Of a stretch of 64,000 nucleotides of DNA, positions 1-16,834 are shown piece after piece. Under the pieces are notes generated by a model. That model made no database searches. It was not told where the DNA came from and saw only the letters and a program-made list of their open reading frames with translations. Within the stretch, counting starts at the first letter, position 1. Each line of letters begins with the position of its first letter. A program made the position numbers and the translations under genes. Location: assembly GCA_034620365.1 (NCBI GenBank), contig JAQGEQ010000263.1, forward strand, positions 310,001 to 374,000, given 5' to 3'. The DNA is from Pegea sp. RAD2-039. Lineage: Eukaryota > Chordata > Thaliacea > Salpida > Salpidae.

Positions 1-68
1 CATTTTTTTTATTTTTAAAAGGTTCTAATTCTAAAGATAATTCTGGTTTTAGAAGATTGAATAACCAG

Positions 69-2374
69 ATGTTTCGAAAAGTGCTAAAATGTAGTTTAAT
101 CATACCAATTATTTCAGTTATTTTGTTTATTTTATACTTTTTAAACCTTTACAATGAAAAGTTTCTTAAAAGAAACCATAAAACTGAAGAATTAGACCAG
201 GTAATAGTTCTAATCAAACAATAACAAAATGATGTTGACTTTATTAAAACAGGTCACTGAACAATCTTCAAATGTTAACTACAATGTCCATGCTTTCTAT
301 TACGCATGGTATGGGAACCCATTAAATGATGAAAGATATATCCACTGGAACCATAGATTTCTACCTCATTGGTCTGATAAAGTCTCTAAAAAGTACTCAA
401 CTGGAGAAAGACATAATCCACCGGAAGATATAGGTCTTGAAATTAATAATAATTTTTGTAAATCTGTTAATTTTTATCTGTTTTATGCTTAATAGATGGT
501 TTTTAAACTTTTAAATGTTTTATTAGGATCAAATTTTTATCCAAGTCTTGGTTTATATAGTTCTAAGGGTCCATTTATTCAGAAAATTCATATGAATCTC
601 TTAAAGAAAGCTAAAATTGGTAAAAAAAAGATTTTTTGAGTTTCAAACAACTTCTTTTATCAAATTATGTCCTCTAATTTAGGTGTGATTGCTGTGTCTT
701 GGTATCCTCCTGGTAAAAGTGATGATGAAGGCTTACCAGTAACTGAAGAATTTTGGAGAGAGTTACTAGATAGTGCAGAGTATAGTGATATTAAAGTAAA
801 AAGAAATTAATATTTTGTTGCTTTTTACAAATAACTGAAAAAAATATTTTCTAAACAATTTTTAAAATTTATCTAAAAGATAATTCTAATTTTCAGGTTT
901 GTTTTCATATTGAACCTTATGAGGGTCGGACTGCAAAATCAGTTGCTGAAGACATCAAATACCTCATCAAAACGTCAGTTTTTTTGCTCTTTATATTTCT
1001 ATTTAAATTTTTAATCTATTTGTTCGACTTTTTAATTGATAAAAAAGTAAAATCCCTTTTTTTCATACAACTAAATCCTTGCAATGCCTTTTTTCTGACT
1101 TTGTTGCAACAATAATAAGTCAGCACCTTGACACAAAGTAAAACTCCTTCAGCAACAACACCACGCCAAAACCTATTAATGGTTTCTCTAATTTTTAAAT
1201 TTAAATGACTTCTTTAAACTTGAAATCTTTAATAACAATTTTTATTAGAACCAGCAGAGTTTTGTTTCAAAAATATAAATTAAGTAATTTTGTTTAGAAG
1301 TGAAATATAAAAAGTTTCTTTATTTCGTTTTTTATTTATAATTTGTATTTTACTGATACCTCTGCAGTGTTCTATTCTTTTCATATCAGCTATGCTAAAT
1401 TGTATACTTAAAACCTTTTCATTATCTTTCGCTCATATTTTTTTGTTTTTCTTTCTTATAAGAGCTGCAGAATTCATCACTCGCAGCCATGCGTTGAATA
1501 GATAAATACTTTCAATAATATTTCAAACTTTTTAGCATCAAGCTACAAATTTTTACAGTTTTGGAAACCATGGTGCCATCTACAGAAAAGAACAGATTAA
1601 CGCAAAGCTAGGAGACTGGAGTCTTCCTTTATTCTATATTTACGACTCCTATCAAATTGACTCGAAAGATTGGAAGGATGTTCTTGCAAGAGATGGAAGA
1701 GCATCTTCAATCCGAAACTCACAGGACACAGATGCGTTTGTAATTGGATTATTAGTGAATAGAGATGATATGTAAGTGACTTTTCAACTATCAACTTCTT
1801 TAAATTGATGAATTTTCATCAGGCAAACTTTTGTTGATTCAAATTTCGACGGTTTTTACACTTACTTTGCTTCACATAAAATGGGTTTTGCTGCTGCTAG
1901 TGAAAATTGGAGTATACTTTCAAAATTTGCGGTTGATAACAACTTATTATTCATACCAAGTGTTGGGCCTGGATATATAGATACTAACATCAGGTTACTA
2001 ACTTTTAAATGACTCATATTTTCTTTATATCCTTAATTCAAAGTTTTGATAAAAATTCAATACTGGTTGTATTTTAAAGGCCTTGGAATGGTGATAAGAC
2101 GGTAGCTAGAGATCAAGGTAGATACTATCGTAAAAACTGGGACGCTGCTATCCAATGTCAAACTGATATTATATCAGTAAATTCATTCAACGAATGGCAT
2201 GAAGGAACTCAAATAGAACCTGCCACACCAAAATCTGTCTTTTCTAAACACCCATTTGGTAGGTTTATTGAAGGTCAAATGAGTTATTTGAGTTATGACT
2301 ACTCACCGGAATTTTATTTAGAGTTAACTGGATCTTTAGTTAGAAAGTTTGAAAGATCAAAAGCTTTACTCTAA
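69..2374 (+). CDS. MANEA: Glycoprotein endo-alpha-1,2-mannosidase-like (GH99)
   Basis: Eight coding exons: 69-200, 253-433, 527-619, 683-795, 897-973, 1559-1771, 1823-1993, 2080-2374; together 424 aa. All introns are GT..AG and the phases join. The start gives a short cytoplasmic tail and one hydrophobic segment (about residues 8-27), a type II Golgi anchor as in animal MANEA. The luminal part shows family landmarks in order: FYYAWYGNP, YIHWNH, RHNPPEDIG, SWYPPG, FHIEPYEGR, YGNH-like FGNHGAIYR, SIRNS, FDGFYTYFA, IPSVGPGYIDT and FNEWHEGTQIEP; the last carries the two glutamates of the GH99 active site. The family removes glucosylated mannose from N-glycans in the Golgi, an endomannosidase bypass of glucosidase trimming. 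Intron 5 (974-1558) is far longer than the rest and holds two repeat fragments. It converges on the claudin-like gene. Confidence 0.95.
1117..1175 (-). repeat. SINE tail fragment in MANEA intron 5
   Basis: About 55 bp that is the near reverse complement of 6404-6455 and shares its core with 5840-5880. Common words are AAGTCAGCACCTTGA and CAACAACACCACGCC. All three copies lie inside introns. Read as the 3' part of a SINE whose tRNA-like head is still attached at 5728. Confidence 0.6.
1415..1512 (+). mobile_element. 5'-truncated LINE 3' end
   Basis: The stretch ending GCAGCCATGCGTTGAATA followed by an AATA-rich tail matches the reverse complement of 41015-41085 over about 65 bp, and resembles the end of the LINE at 45180-45262 (CAGCAGCCATACGTCAAATAAA). 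It looks like a dead-on-arrival copy that kept only the 3' untranslated end. It lies in MANEA intron 5. Confidence 0.6.
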
Positions 2375-3259
2375 GTAAATTTTCTGGTTTTGTTTATGAA
2401 ATTTGGTTTGGTTAGTGTAAAAACTGCTCTTATTGTTATATAAAATGTATAAGAATTCTTTTTATATGTAGCAAATAGTAGAAGAATTTTGAATAATGAT
2501 TTTTTATTTAGACTGTGAACATTTTATTTCGTATTCTTCTGCAGTTTTGATGGAAATAATTTCAGTATTAAATTTTTTACAATCCAATTTACTAGCGATT
2601 GAATGCTTTTCCAAATACTTTCAAGTAAAATATAATATTTTTAAAGATTCATATTTATCCATATTTTGAATACAAGTTTTATCTTTATTGTTTGAATTTA
2701 ATTAATGATTTCACAACATTAAGTACAAATGTTTATACATCTTTTTAGAGATTATTTATTGATGAGCAGTAGTATTCTTTAAGTTTGTAATAAGTTAAGA
2801 TGATAATTTTGATAAGATTGTTTCACTAAATTCAGCATTATATTTACAAACTAATAATTTCTATTTAATATTCTGTTTCAAAAGAACTTTGTACGAATAT
2901 TACATTTAATAAAAAAGATATAAAGACTTAAATCATGAATTTTTGAAAAAAATATTCAATCTATAAAACAATAGTTTGAAGAAATCAAAAGTTAATTGAC
3001 ATTTTAAAAGTATCTTTCAGATAAATATTTTGCTATTCAGTCAGTTTTGTTTAGAATAAATTAGTATAATACTTACGAAAATAACTATTTAAATAAATAC
3101 TGAATAGAAATTGTCACTATATACAGTAGTTTGCAAATCATTCAAACTTAATTTAACTACTTCCTGTTGATTTACTTACAATTCTATAAAGTAAAATAAA
3201 TTATCTTCACTAGCAAAGTTTTAAGATAGTTTTTTATCATGAGTTTGCAACAGTTGAAA
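2375..3259. other. Intergenic, convergent 3' ends
   Basis: AT-rich DNA between the stops of MANEA (+) and the claudin-like gene (-). It should hold both 3' UTRs. No open frame with coding character or repeat was seen. Confidence 0.6.
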
Positions 3260-3265
3260 TTTATT
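3260..3265 (-). terminator. Poly(A) signal of the claudin-like gene
   Basis: AATAAA on the minus strand, about 15 nt past the stop codon. It is close, but similar short 3' ends occur for V-ATPase d and SAP18 in this window. Confidence 0.45.
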
Positions 3266-3279
3266 AATTTCTAAAACAT

Positions 3280-4081
3280 TTAAACAATTTGTGAAACAAT
3301 AACTTGATCAACAGCCGAAGCTGCAGCACAATTCCATAAACTTCCCCACAATGTAAAAAGAGCAGAGACCCAACCCAAGATGTAACCGGAACCAAAATAC
3401 TGATAATCAGAAATATTACTCAAATAGACAGGAGTTGAAATAAAAGTACAAGCCAAAAACACAAACAATCCTATCAAGATTATGAAGATCATTAAGACAT
3501 CATCTTTGAAGAAGTGATTTAACGAACCTCCGATAAATACAGTCCAACCGCCTGTGAAGAGTAACGATCGGTTTTTACGTTTAGAGCCGATAATAAACAA
3601 AACAGTTCCTGGAATACATAAGCAAGTAGCGACGATGACGAACGATTGAAGTATCTTTACTCCTGTAGTACTGGCTGTAACAAATTAATTAGAAAAAATA
3701 ATCAGATGTTTTTATATCTAGTGAACTTTGAGAATATTTTTTACTTTTTCTGTGAATACAGCAAATATATTCATGCTTAGCACCTGAATATGAGGAAATC
3801 GAAATAATAAAGTCATTTATGAAGAGTTCTATTTTTGGAGTATTCTAAATTCTTTAGAAATCTTCGAATGAAATATCTTTTAAAGATTACTCACGATTAT
3901 TTTCACAAATATTTGTTTTTGGTTCACATTTCTGAAATAACCCAAAATGATGTGTTTCTGTTATAATCCAAAACTTAGATGAAACACAAGGAAGCAAAAG
4001 AACTGATCCTATTAAGCTTAGAATACCAGATATCCACGCATGAAAAGTAAATGATGGAGGCATTTGAAATGAAATTTTCAC
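3280..4081 (-). CDS. Four-pass PMP22/EMP/claudin-superfamily membrane protein
   Basis: Two exons on the minus strand, 4081-3895 and 3674-3280, joined in phase through a GT..AG intron of 220 nt; 193 aa. Four hydrophobic segments lie at about residues 14-35, 70-92, 107-135 and 150-175, with short charged ends. The first extracellular loop carries W-x(8)-GLF-x-KC (FGLFQKC), which resembles the W..GLW..C signature of claudins, PMP22/EMP and related proteins. Such proteins sit in the plasma membrane at junctions or regulate adhesion. Sequence between the motifs is divergent, so I cannot say whether it is a true claudin or another member of the superfamily. The start is the first methionine of an open exon; a second Met follows at residue 7. 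Confidence 0.8.
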
Positions 4082-5023
4082 AAATTAATAAGATTACTGT
4101 AGAAGCTAAAGGAACAAAACATAAATTATAAGACTTGTGGTATGTTACAACTTACAAAGTTTAAGGTAAAAATTTTATAGAAAAAGAAAAATCTTAAAAC
4201 ATTTATTCTGATTAAACTAACTGAAATTTCTTCAATATTCAACTTAGATTGATTTTAAATATTTAATAAATCTTTAGATAACTACTAAGCAAGTTTTTAT
4301 GTTACTTCACGTTAATAAAACAGTTTCTGTCATAATAATCGTTACCAAGATCTGTTGCATTTATCAAATCACTAAAATAAATGATAAAGAATACAACCTA
4401 ATTTTCATAACCTTTTGATTACTTTTAGGTTACTTAGATAAATGCTTCTAACTCAATCTTCAAAATACTAACTTATTCATTAAAGCTACTTCACTAAGTA
4501 AACTTTTTCTTGTTGGTCAAACTACTTGTAATAAAACTGATTTTTTAGAAAAAACTTTTGTAACCACTTAGCTAACAAGGTGGTGAAACAGGTTACATAA
4601 AAGGTTTCTAATCGTCAATATCTCATCCAAAAACTAATTTGTTTTTTACCTAAAAGCAAGATAAATAAATCGTGACTGAAACTTCTCCTGATTAGCAGAT
4701 ACTTGTATCAAAATTGCTTCTAATTAAAGTAAATTCTCATAAACTTTCAAAGTCATAATGATTATGAAACCGTTTCCATTACAAAAGAACATTTTTTACA
4801 AGCTTTTAAACTTTTTATTACCAACCAGTATCTATTGTTAGGACTTATATAAAAGTAAATTTGGTTTGCTTTGACTTTAGTTTAAAATCGTAAAATCAAT
4901 GCTAACAAAAAATAATCTTTTGTTCGTAAACTTTTATGTAAACTATTAAAATTTCTAGAAGCAAGTTAAGTTGAACTGGAGCTTTTAAATTAAATAATTA
5001 TTATTATAAAAAGTAAAAAACAT
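4082..5023. other. Intergenic, claudin-like promoter side
   Basis: About 0.9 kb of AT-rich DNA between the start of the claudin-like gene and the end of FIGNL1, both on the minus strand. I see no gene, repeat or clear core promoter motif. Confidence 0.55.
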
Positions 5024-5029
5024 TTTATT
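5024..5029 (-). terminator. Poly(A) signal of FIGNL1
   Basis: AATAAA on the minus strand about 50 nt past the FIGNL1 stop codon. Confidence 0.5.
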
Positions 5030-5078
5030 ATAAAAACCACAAAAAAAACTGAACGCGACAAAAAATTGGCAACATTTT

Positions 5079-8708
<3,630 letters not shown>

Positions 8709-11700
8709 TTTATTAATAAGACTTGTGTGAAAGCCTAAAATAACTTTTATAAAATGTTTTAGTTTATATTATCAAATATTAAGTAAACCAAATTTTAAAG
8801 TAAACAGTTTTCGTTTAAGGTAAAGTCCCTTTTTAAATGGCGCGTTAATTTTATAAGAAGTAATAGCTTTAATTGAATTCTTAATCTAGTTATGATCAAT
8901 TTCCAATCCAATTGAATTCAATTTAAATAAAAAACAAATTGTTTGAAATCGAAAAAAAATTGAGTAAAATTGTTGAAAGTTTTATATTATTAACTAAACA
9001 CATCTCTAATTTGTTTATTTATAAACTTTGTATTTTTAAGAATGTAATTAATTTGTAAACTTTAATTTTCGCGTAAAAGTTTTCACGAGCAAGAAAAACC
9101 ATTTATAATATTCACTAACATTAATTTATATCTATGGCTACATAATCTATCATTAAGTCCATTGTTTTGGTAAATTTTTAAACTCAGATAAATCTTTGGT
9201 GTCTTCGATTATCAAGTGCAAAGTTTTTGATAAGAAAAAGTTTTTTTGTCGTGATGGTGTTAGTAAAGCATTTTCACAAGCCGAAGCTTTTAATTTAACT
9301 TAATTATTTGGGCTTTGTGTAGCATTCAAAGTAGTTGCTGTCACAAAACAAAGCTCTAATCTTACTTTAAAATGAAGCTCTTAACGTTTTCAGAGCTTTG
9401 AAAAGAATAAAGTATCTAAAAATCAGAGCAAGTTCTTCAAAGCAATTTCGCATCAATTTTTTAAAAGTCAAAAGAAGAAGTTAAACGTCTTGGCTTTAAC
9501 TTGTACCCACACAATGCTGTTACAAATTTATGCAAAACCGCCTTCTTCCTTCTTTCAAAGTCTTCAAAATTAAAAAATTGATTATAAATAATGATTTTAA
9601 AATCTATATAAATCACATTCACAGAACTTTTCTTAAAATTAACAGTTTAAAATGTTTTAATCTTTACAAGCTAATTTTAGTTCTTTATATTTGAATAAAT
9701 TTTGAAGTTTTTATTTATTGCAAAATAAACAGAGACACTGAAGCTCATCATTTCACAATTAATCAAAGTTTTCGAAAAGTATTTATTTTCTTATTGCGCA
9801 AGAAAATTCTTTTGTTGGTCTTACTGTAAATATCTATATATAGTCACAGCTTTATACTTTTATATATCGATCTTTTGAGTATTCTCGTTTAAAAAGGACA
9901 GACTTTTTTATTTTCCCAGTTTAATGGAATAAAAACTTTAAATTATAGAAAATTATTAACAAATTTTGATCAATCTTTTCATACTGAAAATGCTTGAATG
10001 CATTTGAGGTTTTATGAAGCTTATAACTTGAAAGATATGTTGAACCTTAATTTACTGATGGTCTTGAAAGCCTTTTTAATTTACATACTTGAACATTTCC
10101 TTGAGCCAATTAACATTTTGTCAACCACATCTAAATCTTTATTTTCAGCTCATAAGGAACTTCAAGATTTATTCAATATGTTTTAAAACTGTTAGACAAA
10201 AGTTTGAACCAAGTATTAGGTTAAGTAGGATAGTAACAGTATCCAGCATTTTCTTAAAAAAAAATTTGAGTAAGCCAGCAGCTTTTTCAGAATAAGTAAT
10301 ACAAAGCTTCTGTATTATTATAAAACCTTTCAAAATACATAAATGTTTTAAACTGTTTCTTTAGATATGACATAAGTGATGTAATCATAAATTAAATTTC
10401 AAATAAACATTTGCTTCAGTCACTTTAATGTTTGGAAACTATAATCGATAATAATAATGATAATATCTAATAATAATAAAACATTTAGTGATTCACATTT
10501 AGATATAGGCAACTCTTGTAATTGTTTTATTTCTCAATGACTTGAAATTTTGACAGATTTTATTATTTGATTTATAAGGAAATTGTTGACATTTGAAAAC
10601 ACGTTGTTAGCATTTTTTGTGATTAACATTTTACTGCTTATTTTCAAATAAACTGTTAAAAAATCAGAAAACTAACTTATATAATGATTTATACATTTAA
10701 TTTAATTTTATATAAACTTTCTTTAAATAGACTAACAAACTTTTATCATTCTTTAAACTTTTGAACAAAATGACCTTTAACTGTGTGACTTATTTTTTAA
10801 GTAGCTACTTATTGTTAAATTGCATTTTTTAAATTAAATTAGTAATATTTTAAAGCTTAAGCTTGTGTATTTTGTTTTAGTCAAGACTTATATATAAATA
10901 TATTTTATTTAAATTGTTAAGTTTTATACAAAAAGTGTTTTACAATTTTATTGCAAAATTTTCACTTTATAAATATATTCTTTTTTTTTTCTAGAAGTAA
11001 TGTCTTTTCTTATTTCACAAAGTTTTATTTATATATTTATATGTTTTATCAGACTTTAGCATTTCGTCAATTGTTTTTTATGCTCTTAAAGCCTTTATAA
11101 TTTCTCTTATGACAGGCTGTCTTGGTTTTTTTTAATTGTGTTTAAGTCTTTTTTTAGCAGAAAAAATTTAACATTTTAGTTGTCAAATGATTTTTTATTT
11201 TATAAGATATCGTAAAAAACATTTTTCCAGTTGTTTAAAATATATTTTGTTTGTTTTAAATTATGTATTAGTTTTTTCTGTTGTTATATTGACTTTCTTA
11301 GCTGTAAAAACTAAAATATTTTAAATCTTTCAAAACATAATTTAATATTTTAGTTTTTATTATAGTTTTCCTATAAATATTGGGGAACATTTTTCAATTA
11401 ATTTGTGTTGCTTTTTATTGTTTAAATTATTGCTATTAGTTTTACTTATTGCGTGAAAAGGTTTATTTTTACAAAGTAAAAACTTTTAAGTTTATAAATA
11501 ATGATTTATTAAGTTTATTGGTTGCTATTTTTAATTAATAAACAAATAATAAAAGTTTATAAACAAAAAAATGTTTTTTTAAAACTGTAAAATTTATATG
11601 ATCGAATGTAAAAGTTGTTTTTAAAACTTTCTCTCTTAGCTATAAATATAAATAATTAAATTAGAATTATTCATTTTGATTTAAATTTAATTAAAAGATA

Positions 11701-14700
11701 AAAATAACTGTTCTGATATATCGAATATTGAATTTTTAAAAATATTTCTTTAGTTTGAATATTAAACAATAAACGCATTAACCATTTGATAAGGTAATTT
11801 ATATTCTTTGATTACTTCAACTTTTTTTAAACCTTTGTTTGATAAACTAGAACATAATTTCTAATTTTCTATTCATAATTCTTTTCCTAAATTTTTTTTT
11901 GTCTTTAAAACCATTGTTTAACTAAAAAACAATATTAACGTTTTTTTGATGAAGACAATTCATTCTTAGAATTGTTAACATCATCAATTAATTTTATGAA
12001 AATAATGATTACGTTAAAAGTTATTTTGAAGAAAGTTCCTTTACATCACGTGACATACCACCACAAAAGTTTTGTCTGGTAAGAAAGTTTTGTTTTTCAG
12101 TTCAGTTACGACTTCACTGCGTAGACTGCTAGTATAATATATTCCATTCCCAACTTAAACTATAGTTGCAGCATGTTAGCTTTGTTTATAAATAGCTTAA
12201 ATTAGTCATTAGAAATAGGATGGTGTATTTATCAACAACAGATTTGATTTTTTAGATAAGTGTTTTCTGAGTAGTTACTCCCTTATATGTATTTATTTAA
12301 GCTTTATTAGAATAGATTTTTTGGGGTAGAACTAGAAGAAAGAATTTGAAAAAGTATCAATAGTGAAATGATTTAGTCTCATGTACGCAACCCGCGTGCA
12401 TGCACATACACTTCCCTTCAAAAGAAAGACAACAAAAACTAAAAAAGCTTCAGAGTAGTAGAATTTTCTGTTACATCTCACAAACTTGATCAGTTTTAAT
12501 ATTTCTTTTAAGGGATTTAAGTAAAGTTTTTTTTTAAGTTTAACATTTGTTTTTATCTAATTGAAATTTAATATCTGTAAAATTGTTTGAACATTTTTAT
12601 TGAAATGAAGTAATTTAATAATACATTTTTAGAAATTAAAGTTTTTCTTCGAATAATCTTATAAACTAATTTCATTCTAAGCCAAAAATATAAAAAATTC
12701 AGCCACGCAAAAATCATATTTTTTTCTTTTATTCTTATCTTAGAGTAAAAAAGAGAATAGATGACGAATAAAATTCTACTTAAAATTCAGATATAAAAAT
12801 GTTTGAAGAAAACGTTTTTTACTTCACTGAAAAAGTAGTACAGTCATAAAAAAAAAATTTTCAATTTTAAATTGTTGGAAAGTATTTGTTATGTATATTT
12901 AGCAATATATATGTTATTAATTACAGAAAAGTTTATTTTTTGTGGTTAAATATTTAAGCTGTTGTTAAATTACAAATTGAAATGTAGTGGCGATATAACT
13001 ACTCATGTTATTATTTAGTTGTTGAATCTCTTGAATGTACATTTGTTAAAAACAAGCCTTTAGTAATAGTTGTTTTTAGTAGTAGTTAATGTAATGTTTT
13101 TACTAATAGATTTTTGTGATGAGTACATGTTTTTGTTTAGCAAAAATCTATTTTTCAGACAAATGTTAATTGTAAGATATTACAAGTGTTTTTGTAGTAA
13201 AAGCGGTTAATAGAACTGACTATGTCCTTAAAAATAGATGTGTAAGCTTGCTTTGAAGGTTAAATGACTTGTGACAATGTTTGGGCTTAAAGTTTTTGAA
13301 TTAAAATAACCACTAAAACACTAATTGAGAATTTGATGAAAACTTTATAATAAATCTGATGAATTTGTCACCCAATTCTCATTTGATGCTGATTGTATTG
13401 ATTAATCGAAGGAGAAAGGTTTAAATTGAAAGAATGACTTCATAACAAGCAACCAATTACATCACAAACCATTTTTACAGACCATTAAAATCTTTTGAAA
13501 AGATAAAGTTGGATAAAACTTTGCTATACTTTTTTTCTAAAAAAATACTGTTTTGATGATTATCTATTCAAGTTTTTTGCATTTTATCATTTTCTGATCA
13601 GAGCACGCAGCTAACTTATATAGGTAAAGTATTTTAGAAAGTAAAGTTAGTAGGCGAGGTTTTATTACTTTTTACATCACTTACAAGTGGTTCTAATGCC
13701 TGAAAAATTTTGCAAGTCAAGATATCTATCAACTAAATATTTCTATTTGTAACAACTTATCAGATTTGAAATATTTTTTTTCAAAAAGCGCTTTTTGGGC
13801 TATTTTAGTAGAATATTCAAGTTTTATCTGTATTCTGCTGTTTAACTTTATAAGTTTAAATCTAATAAAAGTTAATTTTGACATTATCTAACTAGTTTCT
13901 TTATCTTCTTGCCATATAAATGAATTGAATGAGTAATTAGTTGTGTATAAAATCATCATTAGTTGAGCTTCAACTTTTATTGACATCATTTTCATCTCAT
14001 CTTTTTCTAAGTATACTTTTTATTGAATAGATAAATTGGCTTCTAAACTTTTTAGTTTATAAACTTTTAAAATGAATTAAGAAACTGTAAACATTGATTT
14101 TTTATCTATTTGTTGAAATACTTTAACTTATTAAAAAGTTATACTTTTAATATTTAAATCAAAACAAACAGCTTTTACCTACGCGTTTTTTAGCGCTTAG
14201 TTTTTTTCAGCAGTATCTTTTGCTTGTATGCAGTTTTTAGCTATTAATAGAAAATTGCTTGTAGAGTGTCAACTTAAACGCCCCAGGAAAGAATAAAAAA
14301 TTAAGCAACTTTTTGATATTAAAGTTTATTGCACACCTTTATGTTACTTTTCAGTTTAAACCAAGCAAAAAGTCTTAAAAATTCTTTTTTTAAAAGTGCT
14401 TTTCAATGATGTAATCTTATTCTTCAATGTCACCTTTTTCCTGCTTGTATTATTTATGAGTATTTTCCAAGTCCTAAATTTCTAAAGAGAAGATATCTGA
14501 AATAATATTTCTTAAAAACGGTTTTCTTTATTTCAATTAAAGAATTTTATAATCTTCAATTTGTTAAATCTAGTAGGTTTGTTTGAAAAAGATCAGATTT
14601 ATACAATCCTGTTAATTGAGAAAGTCATCTTGGGTGCCACTGATGTAGCTTTATATCATTTGATAAATTATCAAAGGAAAATTTCTGTTTGAACAGAATT

Positions 14701-15086
14701 TTTATCCAATTTTAAAGTTCAATAAATATAAATATTTTTGGTTGTAAAAGTTATTTCGTTCTAAAGTTTTTCAAGAAAATTTAAAGTTGTGAAAACAAAC
14801 ATCTTTTACTTAATTTAGTATCTTGAAATCATCAAATAGAAAAAAGAACATTCCAAACTTTTAAATATCACATTTTTCTTGTTTAAAATGTGCTTGTGAT
14901 GTTTTATTTCAAGTTAAAGTTACTCAGTCAGCCCAACTTAATGCTTTCAATTTCATTTATCTATTTATTATTACGACTTTTTCATTGTCAACTTTTTTAA
15001 TTGTGATTAAATAATACTTTATTTTTTAGTTTTAGTTTAATAGTTATTAACTGATTTATCAATTATAAAAGTTGTTAAAAGCAAAA
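8709..15086. other. Gene-free AT-rich region between divergent FIGNL1 and tetraspanin
   Basis: 6.4 kb with only short, low-complexity open frames (e.g. around 9998-10295) and no splice-consistent coding exon I can support. Small GC-richer islands stand out at about 12045-12145 (with CACGTGAC) and 12380-12430 (GCAACCCGCGTGCATGCACA); either could be a promoter or a non-coding 5' exon of the tetraspanin gene. The rest is unexplained. Confidence 0.5.
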
Positions 15087-16652
15087 ATGGAAGGTTCCAT
15101 GCAATGCTGCAAATATCTCATGTTTTTTTTCAATCTTCTCATTTTCGTGAGTATTTTTTTGCTGCTTTAATTTCACATAAATATTTAGAATGCAAAAAGC
15201 TCCTTAATATAATCACGTGGTACTGTCTTCTTCATTTTAGTCTTGATGAATGCCCAGTTTAAAATTAAACAAATTAGGTGTAAAGTTATTTTTAAATAAG
15301 TTCTCATCTATTTTAACGAGTGTTTAGAAACTTAAAGTGTATTCCAAAAGTCTAACAGCTTTTAGCCATTAGTTTTTACATCAACTAATAATTAATAATT
15401 CCATTTTCATCAAATACATATCAAAAATCTTTTTAATATTTTCTAGTTTTGTTTACGATTGAAAATTACTTTATTACCTGAACCTTTCAACCTAATTTAT
15501 CTAAAGTTGTAGAAAATAAATAAGCTAAATAATAAGCTATTTTATTAAAGTATAGTTTCCTTATTCTCGACAATATTTTTATTTTTAACCTTGTGGTCCA
15601 TCTAACTAAAGTTGAGAAAATATTAATATCCAACGGGCTTCAACTGAAATTAACTAAATTCCAATCTCTAAATTAGTCTGACACAAAACTGTTGGTAGCA
15701 AAAAGTCTCTAATTTTTTATTATGACGTTTAGCTTGGGGGAGCTGGAATGGTTGGAGTCGGTGTCTGGGCGCTGGTTGGGGCCGAATCTTTCATGGATAT
15801 CGTATCATCGGATCAAACAATTTTCAACGCTGTCTACTTCATTCTCGCCGCTGGGGCTCTTTTGGTTGTCATCGGATTTTTTGGATGTTGCGGTGCGATG
15901 AAAGAAAATAGATGTATGCTCGGAACAGTAAGTTAAAAAAGTCATTGAAAATGATATCGAGTCAAGGAATCTTTTATTGCTTCAGTTCTTCGCTTTTGTT
16001 TTGGTTATATTCATCGTAGAAGTGGTTGGTACTATCATCGCTTTTGTTAATTTGGATAAAACTGAGCAAGTAATTGTTGATTCGATTGAAAGTTATGGAA
16101 CTAAGGACGAAAAAGGAAAGACTATCACTGAAGCTTGGAATTTAGTTCAGAAACAAGTAAAAATTTATTTCATTTTTATTGATATTTTCAAACTATTTAC
16201 TGTTCATATAAATTTTTGATGATAAAAATCTTTAATTAATTTCAAAGTTTAAGTTTTGAAAATCATGTGAGTCGACAAGATTCATAAATCTCTCTTCTCA
16301 GTTCAAATGCTGTGGATACAATGGAGCTGATGATTACTTAAAATTTAAAATAACTCCTCCCTGTCCAGCTGATACACCTGGATGTAAGGCTTCATTCCAG
16401 AAATACTTTTTAATACTCGGTGGAGTTGGTATTGGTGTGCTTTTCATCGAGGTAAATATTCTTAAACATTATTTTGGGGTCAGTTTTTAGTGTGACCTTT
16501 TTATTGGTTAAAACTTTTGAATTTTGTCAATTCTTAAGATCTGATATTTTATTAAATTGCGATAAATAATAAATTAATTTCTATTTTAGGTGTTGGCTAT
16601 GATCTTCAGTTGCTGTATCTATAGACGAGTCGGCAAAGGCGATTATGCATAA
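15087..16652 (+). CDS. Tetraspanin
   Basis: Five exons: 15087-15146, 15733-15927, 15986-16156, 16302-16451, 16590-16652; 212 aa, phases all 0. Four membrane segments: about residues 10-35, 52-76, 84-108 and 181-205, with cysteines on the cytosolic side (MQCCKY at the start, GFFGCCGAMKENRC, IFSCCIYRR at the end), typical of palmitoylated tetraspanins. The large loop has the CCG signature (FKCCGYNG, about residues 143-150) and two further cysteines (PPC, PGC), a four-cysteine loop, with a polar stretch LDKTEQVIVDSIESYG before it. Tetraspanins organise membrane microdomains on the plasma membrane and endosomes. Intron 1 is long (586 nt). The start gives the expected N-terminus (short cytosolic tail with CC before TM1). 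The sub-family (CD9/CD63-like) is not resolved. Confidence 0.95.
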
Positions 16653-16776
16653 CTCAAGTAAAACTGATAGAGATTCGCTTATTGATTATTTGTAAATATT
16701 ATCTCTCAACTAAATTTATAGTTATGCCTTTCATGTACTATAATAGCATGTGATTTTTTATTCTTTTTTTATTTTC

Positions 16777-16782
16777 AATAAA
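16777..16782 (+). terminator. Poly(A) signal of the tetraspanin gene
   Basis: AATAAA about 125 nt past the stop codon, within CAATAAAAACCGGG. A short inverted repeat (ATCTGAT..ATCAGAT) lies just downstream at 16814-16834. Confidence 0.55.
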
Positions 16783-16834
16783 AACCGGGAACCAGCCTAA
16801 AGACGATTTTAAAATCTGATCTTCATCATCAGAT

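Noticed and set aside
9998-10295. Overlapping open frames as a small gene
   Set aside because: Leucine/phenylalanine/serine-rich low-complexity translation, no splice partners and no family resemblance.
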